Below, in pieces: positions 33,949-44,285 of a stretch of DNA of 64,000 bases. Source of the stretch: Diphasiastrum complanatum (Eukaryota; Streptophyta; Lycopodiopsida; Lycopodiales; Lycopodiaceae); assembly GCA_029204225.1 (NCBI GenBank), contig CM055102.1, forward strand, positions 28,756,969 to 28,820,968, written 5' to 3'. Numbering within the stretch: position 1 is the stretch's first letter; every line of letters begins with the position of its first letter. Made by a program: the position numbers and the translations under genes. The notes beneath the pieces were generated by a model. The model saw only the letters and a program-made list of their open reading frames with translations. It ran no database searches and was not told where the DNA came from.

Positions 33949-34497
33949 GGCCATCAAGGGATCTATCCCCTTCACGTCCTTGTAGTTCCATGCAAAGTTA
34001 TGACGATATTTTCTAAGGAGCTTCTCTAAGGCTAGACGTTGTTCAGTGTTGAGGTGTGCTCCAATATGGACAAACTTTTTCTCTGTCTCATCAGGCTCTT
34101 GAAAATTTAACTTTATGGTTTGAGCGGGGCCATCATATGGCTCATTCCCCTTTGGCTCCCATTGAGCTTGAGGCAGGTGGATAGTTATATCTTCAATGGT
34201 GAAGTCCTTGAGATGGTTGGGCACATCAATTTTATCAGTGGCGTAGGGCTTCTTAGTCCTAGCCTTAGGTGGATCTTTAGGGGTTCTAGCTGTGTGGCTT
34301 GTGGACCTAGAGGATTGTGCTTCGCCCGAGGTTTCTCGAGCTATCGTGAGATCGCAAGGAGGCTCCACCTCTATAATCTTTTTCATTTTCTCGTGGATAG
34401 CTTCCTTCCTAGTTGGTTTCGCATGCACCTTGTGAACGGTGTTTTTCTGTGGCTTGGACGCTTGAGGGACTTCGATTAAGATTGCATCATCTATCAT
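33949..34497 (-). pseudogene. Ty3/gypsy pol fragment before the reverse transcriptase
   Basis: Minus-strand frame of 180-odd codons ending in LALEKLLRKYRHNFAWNYKDVKGIDP. This is the characteristic block (F-AW-Y-DM-GI-P) just upstream of the gypsy reverse transcriptase. The frame then runs into the neighbouring copia LTR at about 33950. Confidence 0.7.
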
Positions 34498-34539
34498 GTA
34501 GATAGATTCGGTATCATGTATCTCCCATTCATATATCGG

Positions 34540-34785
34540 TCATTTGACACGATCTAGTTTACTTTGGTCCAGTTTGACTGCAGCAATGCTAGCCTTAGGC
34601 TCTATCTCTCGGACCTTCTCAAGGAGTAGTTGTGGGAAAATGGCGTCCATGAAGCGCAGAATAGCTACATCTATAATATCGGCCATGTCGGAGTCAGCAT
34701 CAAACTCTTGAGAGCGTAAAACACTCTCATCGTTGATATACAAGGTTATTGATTCGTCACAAGGTAGCCAGACGACGTCAAGCAA
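34540..34785 (-). pseudogene. Ty3/gypsy pol fragment, linker
   Basis: An acidic minus-strand frame in the same orientation and upstream (in transcript sense) of the previous fragment. No diagnostic motif, so it is assigned by position. Confidence 0.4.
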
Positions 34786-34989
34786 GTCCTCTATCTCATA
34801 GGCTTAACTTAATTAAACTGGTACCATGGAACAAACCCTGAAATCACTTAAGTTGAACTTATTCAGACTAGTTTAAGTTCCAATCTTCTAAACTTAGGCT
34901 TAGAACTAAACAACTTTAAGTCGTTACAACATGGCGCAAAGGCCTAAACTTGACTGATCCAGTTCTAGGCTTAAGTAAGATCAACCTGT

Positions 34990-35464
34990 TGAAGGAGGAA
35001 TCTCGTTGAGCCCCAGTTCATGAGATGCCCGAAACCTTCAAAATTTGTTCCATTTTATAGATGAATCCTACATCGAGAAGTTTTTTCAATTCTTATTGAA
35101 TCAGTTGGATGTAGTGCGGATTAGACCGATAAGGCCTACTAATGACGGGTTGACAGTCGCAATATTTGCAAAGAAGGGCCTTAATATCTTGGAGTTCCTC
35201 TCCTTCACCAGAAGTGCGATGGACCATCTCCATTCTTTGTTGTCTGATTGATCTATCATTAGAGGAGTTCCAAGGCCCAAAAGGGCTATCTAAGAAATGC
35301 CACATAAGAGAGAGAAAACCGTCGAATTTAAAAACTTCGGCCGAGTTTTTGGTCTGACTGCACAACTCCAATGACTTGACCTCACTAGTAATGTGTGTAG
35401 CTAATTGGAAGTTAGGTAGCCGCAACGCGTGGGGTCCATACTTCAAGATTCTGTTTTCTACCAT
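34990..35464 (-). pseudogene. Ty3/gypsy reverse transcriptase start
   Basis: The minus strand encodes ISRPYRSNPHYIQLIQ, stop, ELKKLLDVGFI, the opening of a gypsy reverse transcriptase (compare PYR-NP and LL--GFI). It lies upstream of the pre-RT fragment, the reverse of normal order, so two gypsy pieces or a rearrangement are present. Confidence 0.55.
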
Positions 35465-35465
35465 T

Positions 35466-36392
35466 AACTAACATGACTTCTCATGTAAATGCAAATCATA
35501 TTGCACATCAAAGTTTCTTTCCATCTACTCATAGCTTTCACATCAAAGGAAAAGAGTCTTATCGATCTGAATATCATCCAAGAAACTTTGAATAGATTGG
35601 ATCACAATGAGCACCAACATGAATCTATATTTTTGCAAGTCTAAAAATATGGAGTGTGTTGGATCAAAAGGAGCGGCAAGGTTATTTCAAACTTTTGCAA
35701 TTTCAACACACATCTATTGAAAAAGAATTTTGTTCAGAATTGCAAAACTTTGATTTTGCATATAAAGCAAGAAACATGGAGTGCGTTGGATCAAAAAGAG
35801 TGCCAAGGTCATTTCAAAGTTTTGTACTTGAAATTTTTTTTCAATTAAGATGAGTTTCAATAGCTTGCAAGATATATAGCAATTCGGTTTTCTACTAGAT
35901 TAATCTATCGATTATCAAGATGTCTAAGTATCATCTCTATATTGATCTTCCTACAAAATATGATCCATTGTCCAAAAAAAATCTGAAAGGATCCACCTTA
36001 CTAGCTCACCAAATCATCCATCAGAGGATGGAAGAAACATTGTGATCTATAGGTTGATGGAAGTTTATATCTAATTGATCCAAGCTCAATGCAACATCTA
36101 AATTTTAAATCAGTCACACAACTCATACTGTTTTTGTGTGAAGGACAATGGTCTATTGGATTATTGTGCAAAATTATCAAAGAGGCATTTGGACAGGTAC
36201 ATATAGAAAAATTTCCTATTCCTCAGCCATTTTAAATCAAATTAGAGAGGGATGTGTTAAACAGGGGTTTGCAAAACATCATTGGTATTCCTTACCATAT
36301 CAATGAAATTTATAACTCAAAACATGGCACTTTGTCGTATGATTCCACCAACAATCTGTTTGTAGATCATTTTTGAGATTTATTGTAAAGTT
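35466..36392. other. Unidentified, with a 130-bp-spaced direct repeat
   Basis: Two similar 60-bp blocks (35643-35703 and 35773-35833) share ATGGAGTGYGTTGGATCAAA and would encode MECVGSK in one frame. Further right there are short plus-strand coding-like stretches with stops. No family recognised. Confidence 0.35.
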
Positions 36393-37995
36393 TTATGGAA
36401 TTACAAATGAAAGTATTGAAAAATTGATATTAGGTCTCAAGTTAGATGAATCAAAAGTAATAAAGGGACAACAATTCAGCAGTATATACTCTGCTTCTGA
36501 TACTTTCTCTAATGAAAGTTGCAACTTAGAATCATGCAAAAAACAGTTTCTTTCGTATGGATCCAACAGCTCATAGTTTTCATGCTTACTCAGATCAACG
36601 TAAGCAACATACAATGCAAAATGAGATGATCTAAGCATGGATTTCACTGGTCCATATCCTAAAATTTTAACCGCAATGGTTTTCTTTACAGAAATTATTT
36701 TATGCACCTTATTAAAATTATGTCCTCCAAGAAAATGAGACAGTGCTTTGATTGCCATAATCATAGTCTCACCATGTTGATGAAACTTTGAATGGGCAAC
36801 ACTTATCTCATTATTCTTGAAAAACTTCAGATAGTGCCCCAGTGCATGATCTCTTGAAAATTCTCCAGCAAAAGATCTCTGCCCTCCTCGACGAATTGCG
36901 AAATCATCAAGGAAAATTGTTTCCTAAAATGATAAAAAACAAAGTAAACTCCAGTATATAATCTGACATAACGAATCTACTAGTACATGATAAGATACAA
37001 ATACTTACGCATTCGGCTTTGTCTTCCCTGATTTTTGTCTCTCCATCAATATAATGTCCACCTTTTGATGTCAATATTGTTGGTGAATAGATAGTTGGTT
37101 GTGGAAAACCATGTTGACTTTGGATTCTGAGAAACTCCTCCTCAGAAGGTAGATCATCTTCTTTTTTGCGCATTTCCTCCACAACCATTTTCAAGCAATC
37201 TTTCCCTGAATAAAACTTATCATTATGTACATCGTCAACACCAGGGAGAAGATCATCAGCATCAAAATCAATTGTATCCGAAAATTCATCAAGCTCTTTG
37301 CTCAAAATGCAAAGAGTCTCAGCTTCAGTGAAATCAAAAAAATCCGATATATGCGAAATTGTCAAAAAAGAATTATTATCTATATTATAAGTAGGCAAAG
37401 TGATCAAACATTTACCCGAAGGAGAAAGGGTAGTGGGTGTTCTAGGGCTATAAACGATGCCCTATTTCGAGCAGAATCAAAATCTGAAGAATCATCTACT
37501 CTCATATCAATAAAAAAAAGTATCTATATCTACAATCTTTGACTTTTCAGACTTTGTACCATTGGAAGAAGCAGCTGTAGAAGTGGAAGGGCCAACTTCT
37601 GAATCGTTAGAAATATTTAAGAAAAGAAAAAAAGCAAATGCAGACTGAAAATCAACAAATCTACATTTTTTATTGTGAATTGGGCACTCATCTACAGACT
37701 TGAAATCATTATTAACTTGGTGAACATTTTGTCAAGCTTAGCTTTATAGCTATGCTTGTCGAGTGCCACCAGGTCTTGATAATGAATCATGTCCTTATTT
37801 TGAGACCTGAATAATGGAGTACTGAGCAAAGACTTAAATTTGAGATATATCTCAGAAAATGCCTCCACAACAGGGCCCTTGTAATAGAAGGAAGAATAAA
37901 AAGAAAAGGAAAAAAAGAGATTTGAAATACTCCAAATTATCACTAACATCAAATTCATGAAAAAAAGAAAGCAAACTAGAATCAAAATTAGACAT
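36393..37995 (-). pseudogene. Unknown four-exon gene, divergent from the H3-like/C48-like genes
   Basis: By eye: exon 1 37995-37948 (MSNFDSSLLSFFHEFD), exon 2 37877-37717 (GPVVEAFSEIYLKFKSLL), exon 3 about 37660-37009, exon 4 36923-36393. Introns of 70, about 56 and 85 bp have GT...AG ends; the 85-bp one (donor GTAAGTATTTG) is clearest. Exon 3 is acidic (FFDFTEAETLCIL, FDADDLLPGVDD). Exon 4 holds FLDDFAIRRGGQRSFAGEF and ends VIP. A one-base frameshift near 37461-37466 separates SDFDSARN from SPRTPTTLSPSGK, so the gene looks recently broken unless an intron resolves it. I recognise no family. Confidence 0.45.
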
Positions 37996-38844
37996 TTTAA
38001 ACAAAAACTACAGATGTAAAATTTCAAATATCGCTCTCAGGCGCAAATTGCAAGTCAGACAAGAACCTCAAGGCAATGTGCGCTCGAAAGAGATACTAGA
38101 AATTAGGGTATCGGATCCGAGCGCGTGAACAAAGAGCATAAAAGAAATGAGATGTAAGGCTCGCTTGAATGCGATACCGGACGAGGCAGTATCGGTTCCA
38201 GGCGCAAGTAAGTCAACAGAGGGTAATCAGTGCAAATGGAGCGCTTAAATCGATATCCGGCCAAGAAATCGAAAATTTGCATGAAAATACGAGCCAAAAA
38301 TGACCTATTTATAAAAAAAATTTGCATGTGTGGAGGAGTTATAAAGAAACACGTGTTGACGTATGATTGGTCAAAATGAATACGTCGTACAGACAATGAT
38401 TGATCTGACATCTGTCACGTGGGAGAATGACACGCGTCGAAAAAGGATTCGTGCACGTGTCCCAACCCACGTGGCTTCATAATTTAGTCATCATTGTTAG
38501 TACGGATATTCCACGTGGACCAATTAGATGACGACATGTGTCTTCGACCATTTTTCTACGCAGAATTTTCGGTTTTCCCTCTCAATATCGCTCTCAAGCA
38601 CGTCCTCTCACCGCTTAATCGTCCGCCTTCTCACAGTGCACTCGAGATCGATAGCGCTGTTATTCCAATATCGTTTTCGAGCGCGCATCTCCTTTCTAAA
38701 AATATGCTGTGTATATCTTGCGCTCGAAACCGATATTCAGTTCTGGTATCGATCTCAAGCGCCCTCTTATCGCAAATTTTTTTTGTTTTCATTCCCTACG
38801 CTTTTGTTCAAACTTTTTTTTTTTAATTTTTTTTTTTTTTGAGA
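37996..38844. promoter_or_regulatory. Bidirectional spacer with nine 18-bp motifs and five G-boxes
   Basis: The motif RRTATCGNTYTCRAGCGC occurs at 38027, 38107, 38159 (inverted), 38188, 38241 (inverted), 38584, 38667, 38720 (inverted) and 38745, with one to four mismatches each. The copies fall into two clusters, next to the minus-strand gene and next to the H3-like ORF. Between them are CACGTG at 38350, 38416, 38454, 38468 and 38512, and CCAAT boxes. TATA-like TATTTATAA lies near 38309. This is the layout of a shared divergent promoter. Subterminal transposase-binding repeats are an alternative. Confidence 0.65.
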
Positions 38845-38847
38845 ATG

Positions 38848-39396
38848 ATGGCCAAGACCAAATCCACTACCCGTGCCATAACCACTATACAACCATCCCA
38901 TGCCCGTGTTCTCCCTACTACTGGTCGTAGACGTGGCAGGAAGCAGGTCTGGCTAAGGGAGATTAGAAAACTCCAGAGATCAACTGAACTATTGATCCCT
39001 AGAGCTCCTTTCAGCTGATCTGTCAAGAATGTCACTCTGTCACTTGGGCTAAATGTTCATTTTGTCGTGACAGCCATGCTGGCCTTACAGGGTGCTATAG
39101 AGGATTTTTTGTCCCAGTTTTTTGAGGATATCTGTCTTTTGACAATGCATGGTAAGTGTGTCACCATCATGCCAAAATATTTTGTCATTCTTAGAAGACT
39201 TCGGGACCATTTTTTTGGTCTGCATGTTGATAACGCTAGCACCTCCAGAGACCTATGCCTCTGGATAGAACCAACTTGCCGACTACCTCTAGGAGGAAAA
39301 GGAAGCAACCTATCCCCAAGAAAGCTGGATCTCGAAGGCCAGCTGCTTCCCTTCCTCCTAGAGTTATCCCGGCCAAGAGACCCCGGATCGTCCTGA
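38848..39396 (+). pseudogene. Histone H3-like protein, one in-frame stop
   Basis: ATG at 38848 (another at 38845). The frame begins AKTKST, like the H3 tail ARTKQT, then WLREIRKLQRSTELLIPRAPF (alpha-N helix). A TGA at 39016-39018 sits where H3 has Arg. After it come LALQGAIEDFLSQFFEDICL and HGKCVTIMPKYFVILRRLR, which align without indels to H3 alpha-2, loop 2 and alpha-3. Loop 1 is not lengthened as in CENH3. The histone part ends near 39205 and the frame continues to 39396 with no known domain. The stop could be a CGA-to-TGA change. It lies on the same strand as, and overlaps in another frame, the start of the C48-like gene. Confidence 0.75.
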
Positions 39397-40914
39397 GCTC
39401 TGAGTCAGATGCTGGAGAATCTGATTCAGATCAAGAATCATCACCCCTTCCTCCTCATGTTATTCATCCAGCTCCGCAGTAGGTTTCTTCACCAAAACTG
39501 TTGATTATCCAAGAGGAGCTCGACAAAATAACAGAGAAATCTATAAATATTGTATCTATTTCTCTTTCTGCTCCTGTATATAATCTTTTTGTTAGAATTC
39601 CATATGATCCTGCCCAAGTTTATTTTGATTCTGACCATTATAACCAATACGAGGCAATTGATCTTCTCGGCAATTATTTTGATTTTTTTCTTCCAAATTC
39701 ACGTAAAAGCTTTAGATTAGGTCCCAAATTTTGTGCCGAGCTGAAAGATAAAACACCAAAAATTTTAGATGTAATAGTAGAAGCCGGAGGATCCTTTTTG
39801 CAGCATAATATTAGTTCCAATTCCCATGGTATAGTTTTTGTTGTTAGTTCAATTTTCCTGGGAGTGATAAAGGCAAAAGAAGCCGATTTTGAGAAGGCTA
39901 TATATTTTATCGAATGCAGTCCTGTGGCAAAATTTTATTTGATTCCATATGAAAATAAGTAAGGATTGCTCTTTTGTTTTTCTTGCTTTAGTTTGGATTG
40001 TTGCATGCGGCATTGCTTTAATAAGTAAGGATTGCTTTAATAAGTATGGATTTATCAATATTTGTATTTTGGTTGTTGTAGTCGGCATTGGAGCCTGAAC
40101 ATTATTTTTGTAAAGATAAATAATGAGGGAGTATCAAATTTTCTATGTGTAAAATTAAACTCAGTTGCAAATACACATAGAGGATTTGATTCTCTACTTC
40201 ATGATGTCGTTCGGAAAATACCGATAACGACAACCTCAATTGGAGAGATAACCATTAGATCTATCAAGGTATATTCAATTTATCTCTGATATGCATGTAT
40301 TCTTTTTTTAGTTCAAATCTATCATCATAGCATAAATAAATTCTCTGTCATAATATTACTAATTTTCGTTCAATATATGCAATGTGTACAACAAAAGGAC
40401 GCTTTTAGTTGTGCATGGTTCGTCTGGTACAATACGAAGCTATTTTTTGAGTTGTATAATTTACAAGTGGATGTAGATATTGAAAAGGTAATATTCTGTT
40501 CATTCGCAGTTCCTTTCATTCTGACTCATATTTCTTTATTATCGTTGTTTGTAATTTGCTGATTCTTGTGTTTTGTGATGACAGTTCACTTTTGAGCCGT
40601 ATACTCCTGACGATGTATATAGATTTCGACAAGAGTTGATCAGAACCTATGCTCAGAACGGTGTAAGCATTGCACCTGAGATCAAGGGCCCTCAAAAGCA
40701 ATTTGCTCCTGCCTTAACAGCCTTTCAGGTTGTTATATATGATAAAAAAGAAATAGAAGTCCTTCCTAATATAGAGGAAGGCGATATTATAGCAGAGAGT
40801 CCTCTTGACTTAAAAGGCATAGAGGCCCTTCCCAAAACAGAGGAAGGCGAGATTATAGAAGGAGCTGTTCCCTTATCAGTTTCTAATACTGATAAAGAAA
40901 ATATAGAAAAATAG
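39255..40914 (+). pseudogene. Ulp1/C48-like cysteine protease gene, copy 2
   Basis: Exons 39255-39958, 40082-40268, 40383-40487 and 40585-40914; introns 123, 114 and 97 bp at the same positions and phases as in copy 1 (6.5-7.9 kb). Exon 1 starts with a basic RRKRKQPIPKK stretch and an acidic SESDAGESDSDQE stretch. The protease core has KFYLIPYEN, then RHWSLNII (His 40086-40088), KLNSV (Asn 40158-40160 where Ulp1 has Asp) and QQKDAFSCAWF (Gln 40392-40394, Cys 40410-40412; spacing as in Ulp1). The last exon is acidic, with two EEG(D/E)II repeats. Lesions: TAG at 39480-39482 and an acceptor AA instead of AG before exon 3. Family members act on ubiquitin-like proteins; function here is unproven. 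Confidence 0.7.
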
Positions 40915-41430
40915 ATTGCATAGAGATCTATTTGTAAATAGAGATACATCAAAAAAAAAAAATATACAATCATTTTACATGTAAACAACCTGTTTATGGG
41001 TTTTTTTTATTGATATCAATATAGATTCTTACAATCAGGTTGTGTCCATAGTGTAATATTGGAATGCAATATTCCTTGATGGCGCCATTCGTAATGTGCA
41101 TGCAAAAATCTGAAACACTGAACTATGAATCTAAAAATTTGCGTAGACAAAAAGCCATGAATCTGAGAAAATGTGTTGGCATAAATTTGAAGCACTGATC
41201 TATTTGGTGCCACAAATTAACTCTGGTTAACCCTGTTAACCATGATTTGACAATGCATATACATTAATGGAACATCGATTTTCTCATATCAAATATTTGT
41301 CATATTCATTTTCAATATTTTTGGGTCTCTTCAGGCAGTGATGAGCTGGAAGGGCAGGCCTCATCAACCAATAGCATTTCCACATGCTATCCAACGAAAC
41401 AACAATATATTTTAATAGTTTTTATTCTAT
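40915..41430. other. No gene recognised
   Basis: AT-rich 3' flank of C48-like copy 2. The hyphenated GTTAACCCTGTTAAC palindrome lies near 41226-41240. Confidence 0.35.
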
Positions 41431-41439
41431 TTATATTTG

Positions 41440-41575
41440 GAAAATTCTACGTTACGTAGAACCCGGATTTCAAAGTTTCAATTGGTCCACATGGCAACAA
41501 AAATAAGAAAAATAAAATAAAAAAGCATTTTTTTCAAAGGCCCTCTTCGGGCTCTAAGATTCTCTGATGATATCA
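41440..41575. mobile_element. MITE end related to the element at 12305-12671
   Basis: Shares, in the same order and orientation as 12550-12671, the TACGTTACGTA palindrome, an ATTGGTCCA block, an A-rich run and a terminal GGGCTCTAAGATTCTC. Only this end is recognisable. Confidence 0.5.
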
Positions 41576-41700
41576 GAAAGCAAGATAGCAGAAGAACTGA
41601 TAGCAGAAAGCAAGATAGTAACATAAACTGATCATAGCAAAAAGCAACGATATGTCCATTGATAGCAGAAAGCAAGGATAGCACTGAATTGATCATTTGG
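41576..41700. repeat. Short tandem repeats, GATAGCAGAAAGCAAGA unit
   Basis: Four to five imperfect copies of a 17-31-bp unit, at the end of the MITE remnant. Confidence 0.65.
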
Positions 41701-41989
41701 AGGGCAAAGCATTTATTATCCAAATTCAAATTAGATAAAGTAGGCCCATGATTGGTAGGCCCATGTGATTAGTATGCTGATGATTGTCAAGGATGCCTTG
41801 ATTGCATTAACTCGTGGGACCTATCACTTGCTCCAAAAAGTGAGAAATGTACTACCATAAGTATTGTATTGGATAAATTAGGAGTAATAAATTCCACAAA
41901 GATTGACATATACTACCAAAGGTACTAAGGAAATTTTTTTTTTTTTGTAAAACCAAAACATGCTTTTATCCCACTACAATTCTTCTATT
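41701..41989. other. No gene recognised
   Basis: AT-rich, ending in a T14 run near 41934 that borders the copia fragment. Confidence 0.4.
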
Positions 41990-43545
41990 TGTCAAGCTCT
42001 TTATACATCCACTTCTGAATCAGCTAATATGCTTTGGCATTTCAGAGCCACCTCAATTCCAATTGTATTCAACAAATGTCAAAATGGAATTTAGTACAAG
42101 ATCTGCCCACCATTAGCAAATCCGATAATCCATGTAAAAGCTGTATAATCAGCAAGCATTCTAGAAGTCCTTCCATTTCCGATACAGTCCATAATTCTAG
42201 ATATTTGCTAGATCTTGTACACGTGGACATTTGTGGCCCTATGCAAACCATTTCCATAGGGGAAGCTATCTATTTACTGACTTTTATTGATGACTTCTCT
42301 CGGAGGACTACAACTTATTTTCTGAAAGAAAAATCCGATACCTTCAAGTTCTTTAAGCATTTCAGAACATTAGTAGAAAATTTGACCTAGAGAAGAATCA
42401 CAGCTCTACGTTCTGATGGAGGGGGAGTATTTACCTCCACCAAGTTCAAAGCTTTCTGCAAGGCCAAGATAATACACCTACAACAATCCACAGCAAGCTA
42501 CTCACCTCAGTCCAATGGTGTAGCTCAAAGGAAGAATCAGACACTCATTGTAAGTGCAAAGAGCATGCTGGCCCATGCCTCTCTTCCAAAGAAATTCTGG
42601 GCAGAAGCTGTTACTATAGCAGCCTATCTACAAAACCGATCCATTCCAACGGCCCTGAATGGCAAGACACCTTATCAAGTGTGGACATGATCGAAGCCAT
42701 CACTCAAAAATATTAGAGTGTTTGGATGCAAAGCTTTCAATCGGATCTCTGCTGATCTACAGATAATGCTGACCCAAGGATTGAAATCCAAGGATCAAAC
42801 AGTAGCAGATCGATTTTTATTGGCTTCTCTCCAGATTACAAGGAATACAAGCTCTACAACCTAGACACAAAGCATTCATGAGCAGAGATGTCATCTTTCT
42901 GGAAGACCAATTATTCGAACACAAAGAGAAAGCTGCAGCAAATTCCGACCTAAGTATCGAACAACAAAATTTTGATTCAAGGGTCGAATGGTCAAAAATT
43001 GATATTGACTCAAAAAATGAGTTAGAATCTCAACGGATCGAATCACATCAGAGGATCAAATTTCAACTCAAAAGATCGAATCGATCCAGACAGCCTCCAT
43101 CCTGATTCATGGATGATCCAACCTGCTACTTTGTGCAGTAACTCAACACTATTTCAGAGGCAAAGTCAACTATTGATGTTGACCAATGCAAGGCATAAGA
43201 GGACACCAAATTTGCATTTCTAAACAAGAATGGTTTCTATCCAAACTCGGCATACTCGAATATTTACTTCAAGTCTGTATCGGATTTCTTCATCAACACC
43301 ACTCTTTGTGTAGATGATACTCTACTATTCGGTAACAATCTGAATTTGATGAAAGATCTAAAATGCAAGTTAGCACTGGAGAACAAAAGGCCTAATATGG
43401 GCCCAGCCAACTACTGTCATGGAGTACAAAAATCAACCCAGCAGAACAAATCTGATGACAGCAGATTACTTCACAAACGCTCTGTCAAAGGAGCACCATC
43501 TCAGATTCAACAACATGTTGAAAAAAAATCAAAAGCTTTCCAGGA
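41990..43545 (+). pseudogene. Copia pol fragment: integrase with deleted reverse transcriptase
   Basis: A plus-strand pre-integrase segment is followed by LVHVDICGPMQTISIGEAIY, FIDDFSRRTTTYFLKEKSDTF and, after a stop at 42388, LRSDGGG and SYSPQSNGVAQRKNQTLIVSAK. The catalytic Glu in NGVAERKNRT reads Gln. SRDVIFLEDQLFEHKEK follows at 42880. Most of the reverse transcriptase is deleted; a short VDDTLLFGNN piece is left near 43312. The end near 43540 precedes a polypurine tract. Confidence 0.8.
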
Positions 43546-43562
43546 TCCACATTAAGGGGGAG
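43546..43562 (+). other. Polypurine tract
   Basis: CCACATTAAGGGGGAG directly precedes TGTTGGAATTC at 43563. Confidence 0.7.
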
Positions 43563-44170
43563 TGTTGGAATTCGATGCTCAGCCTCAAATCCATTCATTA
43601 ATGAGCATCCTGAAAGCTGTACGAAACCCATAAAAAGAAGGCTAGACTTTCTAAGTAGAAGATCAAAAAATTAAGGATCGAACTTTCTAGAATTTTTTGA
43701 TACCGTATCGACTCAAAAAATCCTATATTTTTTTATCCCCAAAATCATAATTCCTTTATACGAGATCGACTCGGAAAATCCATATTTTTCCTAGTCATTA
43801 TAATTTTTGAGTCATTGTATATTTTTCGATACTTTGTAAACTTCGATACTGTCGGTCTAAAATCTGACTTCGCATTGACAGTCCGCCTACATTGCACAAA
43901 GCATTTATAGTAATGAGGCGATAGTAATAATTGTAGAAAAAGTTGTTGTAGATATTTGTAAGATATTAAATAGGTCAATCTTCATCAGAAAACATCTTCT
44001 GAGAATTCAGAGTTTGATTAATCGTTAATCTGTATCAGCGTTATCATGCTTAACAAGCTGAAGTTATAACTTCATGCCATTGCACTCATTGTTGATATTA
44101 ATCAGAGTGCAATTTTAGTCCTACTAATGTATCGTTTCATTGTGCTTATTCTCACTGATTTCCGACACAG
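43563..44170 (+). repeat. 3' LTR of the copia at 42-44 kb
   Basis: The left edge is set by the polypurine tract. The right edge is placed near the CCGACACA at 44168 and is uncertain. The 5' LTR is missing. Confidence 0.5.
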
Positions 44171-44285
44171 TCCACCCCTTGTGGTGCTAACTGTGGCGCT
44201 TCCGATCCTACACCAAGCTCGCTCATCAGCTTTCGCTCATTCCCACTGATTTCCGACACAGTACACCCCTTGTGGTGCCAATAAA
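44150..44285. repeat. Duplicated 34-bp segment, 92-bp period
   Basis: The 34-bp stretch CACTGATTTCCGACACAGT through CACCCCTTGTGGTGC appears at about 44153 and 44246. Each copy carries a CACCCCTTGTGGTG inverted repeat able to form a small hairpin. Confidence 0.6.

Noticed and set aside
38848-39396. H3-like ORF as a centromeric CENH3 gene
   Set aside because: Loop 1 has the canonical H3 length and the centromere-targeting features are not visible. It also carries a stop, so only H3-like is supported.
36393-40914. Endogenous giant virus or Polinton origin of the H3-like/C48-like set
   Set aside because: Histones and adenain-like proteases occur in such elements, but the genes here have several plant-type introns, and no capsid, packaging ATPase or polymerase B is present in the window.
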